DNA from: an uncultured Lachnospira sp.
Lineage (GTDB): Bacteria > Bacillota > Clostridia > Lachnospirales > Lachnospiraceae
Length of the DNA stretch: 64,000 nucleotides
Direction: 5' to 3'
Assembly: GCA_910585095.1 (NCBI GenBank)
Contig: CAJUBU010000013.1
Span: 51,982-115,981, forward strand
The notes below the pieces were generated by a model. That model was given only the letters and a program-made list of their open reading frames with translations, ran no database searches and had not been told where the DNA came from. How positions within the stretch are numbered: the stretch's first letter is position 1; each line of letters begins with the position of its first letter. Positions 17,512 to 26,558 of the stretch are shown here, piece after piece. The position numbers and the translations under genes are program-made.

Positions 17512-18960
17512 ATGAATGATAACGACATAAAGCTATTGCAATTAATACAAGAAGTTAAAAAAGGCAATAAAGATGTCTATGATGAGATAAGCAATCTGAT
17601 AATAGATGAGGTGTACAACCTCGTATCTTTTGTGTACAAAAAAGAAGAAACTAGAAAGAAATTAGCAAGACATGTTGTCGTAAAAATCATACGTTCCATT
17701 GATGAATTTGACAGTGAAGCAATGGATATTCATATGTGGATTGCCAGATTTACTACAATAGAAATATATAATGTATATAGTAAACAAAATGGTAATATTT
17801 TTAATAAGACCTATAATAATTTATCATATGAGTATAATACGATACAAGAAGATACTTTATTTGAAGAATGTGCAGCAGAATATAATCGTGCATTTATTGA
17901 TATTGCAGAATTAAATAAAATTAATGGTAAATTGTCTTCATTGACAAAAGCACAAAAGATTATTTATGAAATGTTTTGTTATGAGTGTTTTTCTATTGAT
18001 GAGATAGAGGATGTCCTTGAAGTTGACAGTACATATATTATTGACGCCATTGCAGGAATGAGAGAACAATTATGCGCTTATTTGTCACAAGAATCATCAG
18101 AAAGTACAAATAGTATAGACAGTGCAGACAATATAAATAGCACAAATAATGATATTGCAATAAGTGAAGAAGAAGCATATGAATTAAATAATATATATAA
18201 TAATCATTCAAGAAGTAATCATTCAAAGTATTATACTATATTTTCAAAGAAAATTTCAAAGAAATCATTAATCAGTGCAGCAAGTTGTGCAGCCGTTATA
18301 CTTTTAGCTGTTATAGTGGTGGTGGTCGTGTCAATAAGAGATAAAAATTCAGTATCCAATGTTGCTAATTATGGTAAAATGTCTACGAAAAGTACAACAT
18401 CAAAAGTACAAAATACAACTGCTGCTGCCTCTGTAAATACAAAAAAAGATGATACATCGACAACACAGACCGAAACAGAAGAGGAGACGGAAGCACCATC
18501 TACGAAAGACAATTCTGGAAATAATCAAAGACCAACTACAGGAAATAATACATATGTAAAACCATCATCAAATGCTCCAAATAATCGACCGCAGGTATCG
18601 ACAAATAAGCCAACAGTTAGTAACTCTGATACAGAGCCAAATGATGAACCTGATACACAACCTGATACAAAGCCAAATACGCAGCCTGATACACAGCCGA
18701 ATGATGAACCAGGTACAAAACCGAATACACAACCCGATACACAGCCAAGTGATGAGCCAGACACACAGCCCGATACACAACCAGACACACAGCCCGATGA
18801 TGAGCCAGATACACAGCCCGATGATGAACCTGATACACAACCCGATGATAATTCTGATGATAATACAAAACCACAAGATAATCCTGATGATACACAAAAG
18901 CTAAATGATAATCCTGATAAAACCTCGAATGAGGATGATTCAACGCAAAACGAACATTGA
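17512..18960 (+). CDS. membrane-anchored sigma-70-like protein with Asp/Thr/Gln/Pro repeat tail
   Basis: The 482-residue protein combines parts not usually joined. Residues about 1-90 resemble sigma region 2 (a helical block around MWIARFTTIEIY). Residues about 140-195 resemble region 4 (SLTKAQKIIYEMFCYECFS, then EIEDVLEVD). A single membrane helix follows (about 257-279, VILLAVIVVVVVS). The outside part is Thr/Ser-rich and then a tandem PDTQPDTQPDD tail. This puts a degenerate sigma-like module in the cytoplasm and a stalk outside. I chose the ATG at 17512 because GGGGGATTGA precedes it; an in-frame ATG lies at 17473. It may regulate the surrounding glycan genes, which is inference. Confidence 0.78.
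   Translation: MNDNDIKLLQLIQEVKKGNKDVYDEISNLIIDEVYNLVSFVYKKEETRKKLARHVVVKIIRSIDEFDSEAMDIHMWIARFTTIEIYNVYSKQNGNIFNKTYNNLSYEYNTIQEDTLFEECAAEYNRAFIDIAELNKINGKLSSLTKAQKIIYEMFCYECFSIDEIEDVLEVDSTYIIDAIAGMREQLCAYLSQESSESTNSIDSADNINSTNNDIAISEEEAYELNNIYNNHSRSNHSKYYTIFSKKISKKSLISAASCAAVILLAVIVVVVVSIRDKNSVSNVANYGKMSTKSTTSKVQNTTAAASVNTKKDDTSTTQTETEEETEAPSTKDNSGNNQRPTTGNNTYVKPSSNAPNNRPQVSTNKPTVSNSDTEPNDEPDTQPDTKPNTQPDTQPNDEPGTKPNTQPDTQPSDEPDTQPDTQPDTQPDDEPDTQPDDEPDTQPDDNSDDNTKPQDNPDDTQKLNDNPDKTSNEDDSTQNEH
18640..18860 (+). repeat. tandem repeat encoding PDTQPDTQPDDE units
   Basis: Imperfect 12- and 24-base units (variants of gatacacaacccgatgatga) code for the extracellular tail of the sigma-like protein. 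Confidence 0.8.
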
Positions 18961-19001
18961 CTTTTAGCAAAGTAACAATATAGCAATGGAGTAGAATAGC
19001 C

Positions 19002-21350
19002 ATGAAATGTATTATACTTGCAGGTGGTAGTGGAGATACACTGTGGCCATTATCAAGGAAAAATTATCCAAAACAGTTTATGAACATAAAAGATGGACGC
19101 TCAATGCTGCAGGAAACTGTTGTGAGGAATATGCCATTTTGTGATGAATTTTTGATTGTTACAAATGAAAATTATAGAAATATTGTCAATGGACAAATGA
19201 AAGTATTTCAGAGTCTTAAATATAGGCTTTTTATGGAGAGTACGCCAAAAGGAACAGCCGCCGCTATTATTTTAGCAACCTTGTTTTGCAATCAATCAGA
19301 ACTAGTGTTTGTAGTGGCATCAGACCATATTATTGAAAGCAATGAATATAAGGAAACAATACTTCATGCGAAAGAGCTTGCAAAAGAGGGGAGTTTTGTT
19401 GCAATTGGCATAGAGCCAAAAAATTTTGTAGATTACGATTTGATTGTAGCTTCAGGTGATAGCGTATGCAATTTTATTGAGCGAAAAGATAACTGCCATG
19501 CCCTATTAGATAAAACAAAAAATAATTATTTATGGAACAGCGGTATGTATATATATAGGGCAGGTGATTTTATTAATTATGTAAAAGAGTATGAAAAAGA
19601 TTTATATAACACCTGTTTACAGGCAAAGAGAAAAGTCTCTGCAATCAGAAGAGGCGTAACATTTAATGCGTATGTTATGAAAGATATTCCAACAAGAAGT
19701 ATAGAAACAATATTTTACAAGAATTTGGAATATATCAAAGTCGTAAAAGGTAAATTTATCTGGAAAGATATCGGCAATGTTGCTGATTTAAGTGAGACGA
19801 ATGCGCTTTCACATACAGAAAATGTTATTTATAATAATTGCAGCAATACGACAGTTATTAATAGTGCAGAACGTCAGTTAGTTGTATCTAATGGATTAAA
19901 AGATACGGTTGTTGTCAATACAGAAGATGCAGTTTATGTTTCATCACGAGAAAATGTCGATGCGATAAAAGATATTATTTGCGAAAATAAAGAAAAGTAT
20001 AGTTCTTATTTTGACTATAATCGTTTGTCTTACCGTGAGTGGGGCATACATGAATTGCTTACACAAGAGGAAGGCTATAAAGTAAAAAAAGTAACGGTTT
20101 TTCCAGGTATGAGCATGAATCTTCATCAACATGAGATGAGAAGTGAACATTGGTCTGTGGTGGAGGGAACAGCAACCATTACATTAGGTTTTGAGACAAA
20201 AGATTATCACAAATATGAGTGTGTATTTGTACCAATAGGAACGATGCACAAGGTTGCCAATAAGACCGACAAAAATGTAGTTATTATTGAGGTTGGAATT
20301 GGAGAGACTGTATTAGAGAGTGACCTTGTAAAGATATACAATGACAGAAGTTCCGAGTTTAATTATGTTGTTGATATCAACAGTCCAATTGTTAAATTAG
20401 ACCCTGCATTTAAAGATTATTTATGGGGCGGAACGAAGCTAAGGACTGTTTTTGGAAAAAAATGCGACTATGATATTATTGCTGAAAGCTGGGAACTCTC
20501 AGCACACCCAGACGGGCAAAGCCGCATTGCTTCTGGAAGGCATAGAGGTATGCTGTTTAATGATTATCTTTCCATTATCGGTAAAGATGCATTGGGATGG
20601 AAATGTCAAGCACAAGACCGATTTCCAATATTAATTAAATTTATTGATGCCAAACAATCGTTGTCAATACAGATTCATCCAGACGACGAATACGCGCTTG
20701 AAAATGAAAACGAGTATGGAAAAAATGAGATGTGGTATGTGGTTGACTGTGAGCCTGATTCATACTTGTATTGCGGTCTTTCAAAAGATACAGATAAAGA
20801 AGAAATAGAGCAAAGAATTGCTGATAATACCATAACAGAAATATTGAATAAAATTGAGGTGAAAAAAGGTGATATTGTTATGGTGAAAGCTGGAACAATA
20901 CACGCTATTGGAGCAGGTATTATCATATGTGAGATACAGCAAAATTCAAATAATACATACCGAATGTATGATTATGATAGACGAGATAAATATGGCAACA
21001 CAAGAGAACTCAATATTACGAAAGCGTTAGATGTTGTGGATACAAAAGCATATGTAAAAGATAGTGCCTGTGAAACGATAATAGAAAATACGCCTGACTA
21101 TATAAAAGAACTTTTGGTACAATGTAAATATTTTGAATGTTTTAAATATGAAGTGAAAAATGAAGTCAAAATTATGGTTGATGAATCTTCTTTTGAATCT
21201 TTTGTATTTATTGAAGGCAGTGGTTCTATCAAATTAGATGGCAGTGAGGAAATCATGGATTTTCAGGCAGGCGATAGTTTTTTTGTGAGCGCAGGAAAAC
21301 GTGTTGTAGTAATTAAAGGACAGTCAACATGTATTATGACACATGTATAA
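19002..21350 (+). CDS. mannose-1-phosphate guanylyltransferase / cupin / mannose-6-phosphate isomerase fusion
   Basis: The 782-residue protein carries three modules. Residues 1 to about 330 form a ManC-type nucleotidyltransferase (ILAGGSGDTLWPLSR, WNSGMYIYRA, WKDIGN). About 340-440 is the ManC/AlgA C-terminal cupin (VFPGMSMNLHQHEMRSEHW). About 445-782 is a class I phosphomannose isomerase (YLWGGTKL, SIQIHPDDEYA, KNEMWYV, AGTIHAIG) with its zinc ligands Gln/His/Glu/His. Together these interconvert fructose-6-P and mannose-6-P and make GDP-mannose from mannose-1-P. The signature loop reads GDTLWPLSR where the family has GTRLWPLSR, so the conserved Arg is missing. A phosphomannomutase is still required; the GlmM-like gene nearby might supply it. 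Confidence 0.88.
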   Translation: MKCIILAGGSGDTLWPLSRKNYPKQFMNIKDGRSMLQETVVRNMPFCDEFLIVTNENYRNIVNGQMKVFQSLKYRLFMESTPKGTAAAIILATLFCNQSELVFVVASDHIIESNEYKETILHAKELAKEGSFVAIGIEPKNFVDYDLIVASGDSVCNFIERKDNCHALLDKTKNNYLWNSGMYIYRAGDFINYVKEYEKDLYNTCLQAKRKVSAIRRGVTFNAYVMKDIPTRSIETIFYKNLEYIKVVKGKFIWKDIGNVADLSETNALSHTENVIYNNCSNTTVINSAERQLVVSNGLKDTVVVNTEDAVYVSSRENVDAIKDIICENKEKYSSYFDYNRLSYREWGIHELLTQEEGYKVKKVTVFPGMSMNLHQHEMRSEHWSVVEGTATITLGFETKDYHKYECVFVPIGTMHKVANKTDKNVVIIEVGIGETVLESDLVKIYNDRSSEFNYVVDINSPIVKLDPAFKDYLWGGTKLRTVFGKKCDYDIIAESWELSAHPDGQSRIASGRHRGMLFNDYLSIIGKDALGWKCQAQDRFPILIKFIDAKQSLSIQIHPDDEYALENENEYGKNEMWYVVDCEPDSYLYCGLSKDTDKEEIEQRIADNTITEILNKIEVKKGDIVMVKAGTIHAIGAGIIICEIQQNSNNTYRMYDYDRRDKYGNTRELNITKALDVVDTKAYVKDSACETIIENTPDYIKELLVQCKYFECFKYEVKNEVKIMVDESSFESFVFIEGSGSIKLDGSEEIMDFQAGDSFFVSAGKRVVVIKGQSTCIMTHV

Positions 21351-21478
21351 GTAGTGTATGAAATATAAAGAAGATAATTTGCACCTGTGGAGGCAGTAAG
21401 TAGCGAGGTTGGTAAGGTAAGAAAATGATTGCTTTAGACAATGAGAAGTTTACAGTAAGTCATAGCTGGAGATTAAAA

Positions 21479-22057
21479 ATGGATAAAAAAACAGATAGAG
21501 CATGGGTAATGCAGCATAAAGGTATCATTTATGCTGCATGTTTGATATTGGTTTTCTTTTATTTTATTAATATGTGGTGGCTTGCAACACCAGATGTTGG
21601 GATAGAATATAAGATGTATTATATTACACATGAATTATCGGATTGGCCGGGATATGGCAATCTATCCTATACTTTAGGAACAACAGAGATTTGTACAGGA
21701 AGATGGGATAAAGAAGGGAACCTTGTCGATTATACGGTTTGTATGAGAAAAGGAACAGGCTGGGAAAGAAATCAAGATATGGGAAGTAAAAGCTGTGATA
21801 AGGAAAGCTTTATTTATTATATACCAAAGAAATCTGTAGATAGTGCAACATTGACAATACAAGTAAAAGATATATGGTGCAATAATAATGATGGGATTGG
21901 TGTATATGTAAATAATAAAAAAGTAGGCGTGTTTAACACTTCTGGGCAGCATAAATTTACAATAGAAAATTATGAAAAAGATGAATTGTTATGTGTAAAA
22001 TTTGATACAGGAGACAATGAATTTCTTTTGTGGAGTATATGTCTGGATAGCTTTTAA
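21479..22057 (+). CDS. single-pass membrane protein with extracytoplasmic domain, unknown function
   Basis: The protein is 192 residues from the ATG at 21479, which has GGAGA six bases upstream; an in-frame ATG at 21425 would add 18 residues but has a poorer ribosome site. One membrane helix (about residues 15-33) is followed by an extracytoplasmic beta-rich domain with repeated Trp/Tyr/Gly and two Cys. I recognise no family. It sits between the ManC-ManA fusion and YfhO, all on the same strand, so a role in glycan assembly is a guess from context. Confidence 0.6.
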   Translation: MDKKTDRAWVMQHKGIIYAACLILVFFYFINMWWLATPDVGIEYKMYYITHELSDWPGYGNLSYTLGTTEICTGRWDKEGNLVDYTVCMRKGTGWERNQDMGSKSCDKESFIYYIPKKSVDSATLTIQVKDIWCNNNDGIGVYVNNKKVGVFNTSGQHKFTIENYEKDELLCVKFDTGDNEFLLWSICLDSF

Positions 22058-22063
22058 CCTTAT

Positions 22064-22113
22064 TAGAGTTATGAGCAAGCAGCAAAACAAATTACGAATA
22101 TCCGTTTGATATA
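22064..22113 (+). repeat. dispersed intergenic repeat, copy 3
   Basis: AAGCAGCAAAACAAATTAC then GAATATCCGTTTGATAT. It begins 7 bases after the preceding stop codon. The left stem arm has decayed while the right arm is conserved. Confidence 0.75.
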
Positions 22114-22159
22114 ATAAATTTTGCAAGAGTTTCAATGATTATAGACAGAAAGGATTGGC

Positions 22160-24871
22160 ATGACAAAATATAGATTCAAAACACATATAAAATCGTATAT
22201 ACAAACAGGAGCAGTGACATTTTTAATACTGGCAGCGATATTTTTTATAAAAAGAATATACCCGTTTGGCAGCAATAGAATTGATTATTTTGACAATATG
22301 CAGCAGGTTGCACCGCTATATACCCACTTGTGGGATTGGATGCATGGACAAGCATCTTTATGGTTTGACTGGTACACGGGTCTTGGAACCAATATTTCAA
22401 TGAGCTTATCTGCATTTTCTATGTTAAGTCCTTTTAATGTATTGTTATATATGATTCCAAGACATCTAATTCTTGAAAGTTTTTCCATATTTATTGCCAT
22501 AAAAATGATAGTTATGGCAGTTACTATGAATATATATCTAGACAAAAAAATGTATACTATAAATAATTTTATAAAAATGGTATTTTCACTTTGTTATGCT
22601 TTTTGTGGATATACGCTTTTGTATGGTTCATGTTTTATGCCTTGGATGGATATTGTTGCACTGTTTCCGCTGTTAATGACAGCTTATGATACAATGATAC
22701 AAAAGGGTAAAAAGTTGTTTTATATTTTAATGATTGCATTGTTATTTATCATTAATTATTATATAAGCGCTATGGCGGTTATCTATATTTTTCTTGTGAG
22801 TGGCATTTATTTTTTATGGATGTGTGATAAAAGCAAATGGAAAACACATATATGGAATCTTGGCATTGGAACAGTAACAGGGATTGGTTTATCTGCATGT
22901 ATACTTGTTCCTGTGATATTTCAGCTTGGTAGTTCGCAAAGAGGCGGTGTAGGAGGTAATCTTTTTAGCCAATATATAAATTGTATTTCTGGTTCTATTT
23001 TATCAGATAGGTCACTTGCTGCATTTCAGCGTTATATGATGATTTATGGCATGGCGTTTGTAATAGCGTTAATTGTTATTGGGCTAAAAAAATATTGGAA
23101 TGAAAAAAAAATTCGGTTATATTATGGCGTTTTAACATTGATTGTTCTTATTCCAATGTTTGTAGAAGGAACCAATCTGATTTGGCATTTTGGCTCTTAC
23201 AATGGCTACACATTAAGAAATGGATTTTTGATTGCATTTACATTGTTATCTGCTGGCGCTTATTTTGCAGATAGGCTATCTTTAGAATTTACCATGCCAG
23301 AAAACATTTTAAAACAAATTGCAATTGCTGTGATAATAGCTGTTTCTTTTGTAGCAATTTATAGTATTATGCCATATAAAGATGAAATTATTGCAAGTGT
23401 ATTTTATATAGGAATCTTTGTTCTTCTTTTGATAATCTATATAAAAAAGCTTAGTAAACAATCAAAACATTTTAATGTTGGACAGATTGCGGTATTGATG
23501 GCATTAGAATTTTTTGTTGCAGTATATACATTGATAGGGCTTCCTGAATTTTATCGCTGTGACCCTTATCAAGTGGGGGACTATGTTCAGACGGCTAACA
23601 CGGTAAAAGAAACATTGGATATTGAACCTTCTGTTACAGATAGAATTATTAATCCAGATATTAGTCTGAATGCAAATTATCCACTTATATTAGAGCGCAG
23701 TGCTTTGTCTAGTTTTACAGCAGCGCTTCAAAAAGATACACAAAGTTATGCGAAAAGGCTAGGCTATTCTAAGTATTTTTTGTGGTTGCTGGATTCCGGC
23801 GGAACAGTATTTACCAATACACTGTTTCATGTTACGCAGGCAGTCAATATCAATGAATTAGATGAAAAAATGTATACGCCTTTGAGAAAAGATGATACGT
23901 ATACTTTATATGAATCAAATTATCAACTTCCTTTTGCAATAAATGTAGATAAGAAAGCGATATATGATAAATATAATGATAATTGGGTTGATATACACAA
24001 TAAGTTGTATTTTGCAGTGTCAAATGATGATTCTAAGCTAGTTGACAATATACAGTATACCTATAAAGAATTGCCTACGGTCAGAGAATACCATGCAGCA
24101 GTAAAAGGAAATAAAGCATTATATATTTCGATTGTAGATACAAATAATATTGACGGCGATGCAAATACTTCATGGCTAATCAGCTCTATGCGTATTTATG
24201 TCAATGATAAGCCTGTATTGATACCAACTTTAGGAGATGTTAAAAATACAGCTTATTTTACAGATTATAATAATAATTTAGTTTATCTTGGCTGTTTTGT
24301 AGATACGAATGTATCAATAAGGATTGAGTATGACGATGCTTGGTTTTTAAAAGTTAGTGAAGTGAGTCTTGCTGGTTTAGATATGGATAAAATGCAGTCT
24401 ATGACGGCTATGCACAAAAATGATTACTGCAAGACAAGTTCTACAAAAGATTCGCTTACTATTCAGATGAATGGCAATTTACAGACAGATAATATGGCAT
24501 TGATACCAATTGTTTACAGTGATAATTGGAATATTACAGTCAATGAAAAAAAGGTTGACGGAAGGGCAGTCTGTGGATTATTTACAGGTGTAAATATTGA
24601 TGCGGGCAAAAATACAATTACGATGACATTTGAACCAAAAGGCAAAAGACAAGGTATGCTCATAACTATGATTACAGCATCACTTTTGTTGTTTGGAATC
24701 GTGATAAATCCTTTTATAAAAGGAAATGGACTGTCTGTTTTACAATATGTGGCATCATTTATATATTGGGGACTGTATAGTGCTGTGGCATTGATAATGT
24801 TTGTTATCCCATGTATAACAGCAATACCTTCATTGATATATAATTTATTGAAAATGTTAAATTTATTTTAA
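22160..24871 (+). CDS. YfhO-family polytopic membrane protein
   Basis: The 903-residue protein has about a dozen membrane helices, a large extracytoplasmic domain (about residues 480-830) and C-terminal helices, as in the YfhO family (PF09586). The N-terminal motif pattern (DYFDNMQQVAPLYTHLWDW and WFDWYTGLGTN) is diagnostic. It resembles GT-C enzymes using polyprenyl-linked donors; in Bacillus and Listeria, YfhO acts in glycosylating lipoteichoic acid. Here it likely attaches a sugar to a surface polymer or lipid. AAAGGATTGG precedes the ATG. Neighbouring mannose genes suggest, but do not prove, a mannosyl substrate. Confidence 0.9.
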   Translation: MTKYRFKTHIKSYIQTGAVTFLILAAIFFIKRIYPFGSNRIDYFDNMQQVAPLYTHLWDWMHGQASLWFDWYTGLGTNISMSLSAFSMLSPFNVLLYMIPRHLILESFSIFIAIKMIVMAVTMNIYLDKKMYTINNFIKMVFSLCYAFCGYTLLYGSCFMPWMDIVALFPLLMTAYDTMIQKGKKLFYILMIALLFIINYYISAMAVIYIFLVSGIYFLWMCDKSKWKTHIWNLGIGTVTGIGLSACILVPVIFQLGSSQRGGVGGNLFSQYINCISGSILSDRSLAAFQRYMMIYGMAFVIALIVIGLKKYWNEKKIRLYYGVLTLIVLIPMFVEGTNLIWHFGSYNGYTLRNGFLIAFTLLSAGAYFADRLSLEFTMPENILKQIAIAVIIAVSFVAIYSIMPYKDEIIASVFYIGIFVLLLIIYIKKLSKQSKHFNVGQIAVLMALEFFVAVYTLIGLPEFYRCDPYQVGDYVQTANTVKETLDIEPSVTDRIINPDISLNANYPLILERSALSSFTAALQKDTQSYAKRLGYSKYFLWLLDSGGTVFTNTLFHVTQAVNINELDEKMYTPLRKDDTYTLYESNYQLPFAINVDKKAIYDKYNDNWVDIHNKLYFAVSNDDSKLVDNIQYTYKELPTVREYHAAVKGNKALYISIVDTNNIDGDANTSWLISSMRIYVNDKPVLIPTLGDVKNTAYFTDYNNNLVYLGCFVDTNVSIRIEYDDAWFLKVSEVSLAGLDMDKMQSMTAMHKNDYCKTSSTKDSLTIQMNGNLQTDNMALIPIVYSDNWNITVNEKKVDGRAVCGLFTGVNIDAGKNTITMTFEPKGKRQGMLITMITASLLLFGIVINPFIKGNGLSVLQYVASFIYWGLYSAVALIMFVIPCITAIPSLIYNLLKMLNLF

Positions 24872-24873
24872 TC

Positions 24874-24912
24874 TTGTCAAGTAGCGAAACAGATTAGAGA
24901 TATTGTTTGACT
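24874..24912 (+). repeat. dispersed intergenic repeat, copy 4
   Basis: AAGTAGCGAAACAGATTAG then AGATATTGTTTGACTT. It begins immediately after the YfhO stop codon. Confidence 0.7.
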
Positions 24913-24979
24913 TTTATCAAGAAAGAGTTTGATTGTTTAAAATTTATAAATAGTATAAATATGAAAGGTATAATTTAAT

Positions 24980-26218
24980 ATGCAAAAGGTTGATATAAAA
25001 AGAAACCAAAATTATAAAATATTTATGTGTCTATTGGTAATCTTTATTCTATCAAGACTAATTATGGCTATTATGGTTTTGGTTTATAATAATGTAATGG
25101 GAACCAATCATTCATTTGCATATTTAATGAATCCATGGGATGCAAAAAGATATCAGTTTATTATAGACAATGGATATACATATCCATTAGATACAGACCC
25201 GCAGGCAAATTGGGCATTTTTCCCCTTATATGTTATTGTATGTCAATTTGTTAAATTGTTGACTTTTGGGCAGTTGGACACTTTTTGGGTTGGCATGGTT
25301 GTTTCCAATATTTGTATATTTATAGGTACATTTTTTGGTTTTAAATATATTTTTAATAGAAATAATAATGATTTATATAATAAATATTACTCTGCACAAG
25401 TTTATAATATATTCGATAATAATTGGATTTCTAAAAATACTATTATATGGGGGAGCCTATTCTTTATGGCGCCTTATATGTTTTATTGTTCTTCAACATA
25501 TACAGAAGCAATGTTTATTATGTTTATAGCGTTATTTTTTTATTTTTGCCAGCAGAAAAAATATGTTCTTGCAGGATGCATGTCAGCTGCCGCTAGTGCT
25601 ACAAGAATTGTGGGTTGTGTGTTGGTGTTTGCTTTGATAGTAGAATTGTACCTTGATTTTATAAAATCAAAAACAATATATGCAACAGAATCTATATTTC
25701 ATAGGATAAAGAAATTTTTATATCAAATATTTACCACACCCCAATATTTGATGGCAATTTTACTATGCCCGCTTGGCACATTTTTGTATATGACTTTTTT
25801 AAGATTTTTCTGTGGGGATGTATTTGCGTTTAAACATGTTCAAATTGCATGGAGAGAAGATTCGTATGTGCCTGTTATTGGCGTGCTTTGGCGTGCGTGT
25901 ACAGGACAGATTGAGCCGCGCTATACATATATGGGATGGTTTTGTATAGGAGCATTTATTATATATGGTTATATGATTAGAAAAAAATATTATTCAATGG
26001 CAGTGTTTGGTATTATATCATTGCTTATTCCGCTTACATCACATGTGATGAGTACATGTAGATTTATAGTTGGTTCTTATGTTTTTTTGGTAGGAATATA
26101 TGATTTGATAAATAAAATTAAAAATAAGTTTTTAATATGTATAATTATTGTGGTTTTAGCACTTATTGAACTATATTTAATATTTCTTTGGTATAATTCA
26201 GACTGTTGGTTAATGTGA
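24980..26218 (+). CDS. PIG-V-like polytopic mannosyltransferase
   Basis: The 412-residue integral membrane protein has about ten helices. After the first helix comes a loop with NPWDAKRYQFIIDNGY and then WAFFPLYV, the WD...Y...GY...FFPLYP-like signature of the PIG-V/GPI mannosyltransferase II family (GT-C fold, PF04188-like). Such enzymes use polyprenyl-phosphate-mannose outside the membrane. This fits the ManC-ManA fusion upstream and the DPM1-like synthase downstream. AAAGG lies 11 bases before the ATG. The acceptor, whether protein, lipid or glycan, is unknown. Confidence 0.78.
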   Translation: MQKVDIKRNQNYKIFMCLLVIFILSRLIMAIMVLVYNNVMGTNHSFAYLMNPWDAKRYQFIIDNGYTYPLDTDPQANWAFFPLYVIVCQFVKLLTFGQLDTFWVGMVVSNICIFIGTFFGFKYIFNRNNNDLYNKYYSAQVYNIFDNNWISKNTIIWGSLFFMAPYMFYCSSTYTEAMFIMFIALFFYFCQQKKYVLAGCMSAAASATRIVGCVLVFALIVELYLDFIKSKTIYATESIFHRIKKFLYQIFTTPQYLMAILLCPLGTFLYMTFLRFFCGDVFAFKHVQIAWREDSYVPVIGVLWRACTGQIEPRYTYMGWFCIGAFIIYGYMIRKKYYSMAVFGIISLLIPLTSHVMSTCRFIVGSYVFLVGIYDLINKIKNKFLICIIIVVLALIELYLIFLWYNSDCWLM

Positions 26219-26384
26219 TTCGTATAATGTTATAATAATTAAGTCAATCGTTATATAATTGACAAAATATATACAATAACGATTTATAAATATAATTGAA
26301 TTGTTATTATAATGAAATTAAAGATAAAGTTTACTGGCAATCATTAGGATTATTTGATATAATGCACTTGACAAATTTAATAAA

Positions 26385-26431
26385 ATTATGATGGCTTTAC
26401 GAGTAAAGCAGATTGCCAATATCTAATTGAT
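26385..26431 (+). repeat. dispersed intergenic repeat, copy 5
   Basis: GAGTAAAGCAGATTGCC then AATATCTAATTGATTA. A diverged copy; AGAT/ATCT is retained in the stem. Confidence 0.6.
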
Positions 26432-26464
26432 TAACATATAAGGATTCATTAAGTTTATTGAAGT

Positions 26465-26492
26465 TCCTACCTCTTAGGTAGGAGAGGTTCAC
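26465..26492 (+). mobile_element. solitary hairpin resembling an IS200/IS605-family right end
   Basis: TCCTACCT, loop CTT, AGGTAGGA, then GAGGTTCAC. A short hairpin followed by a GGGAGGTTCA-like tail is how right ends of IS605-type elements (and the 3' end of TnpB guide RNA) commonly look. No tnpA or tnpB is present, so it would be a remnant or an unrelated hairpin. Confidence 0.4.
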
Positions 26493-26558
26493 AATGTAAA
26501 CAAAAATCAATATAAATAGAAATTAAAACAGCAGACTTAATAGAGATGGAGGAATATA

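Larger units (their letters stand above)
26219..26558. other. intergenic region with repeat and IS-end-like hairpin
   Basis: The 340 bases contain AT-rich inverted sequences (26221-26320), one copy of the dispersed repeat, and a hairpin resembling an IS200/IS605 right end. I see no open frame of note. Confidence 0.6.

Noticed and set aside
18525..19003. Long Cys/Ser/Gly-rich and Ile/Cys-rich frames antisense to the PDTQ repeat
   Set aside because: Mirror frames of the tandem repeat in the sigma-like gene; no ribosome site.
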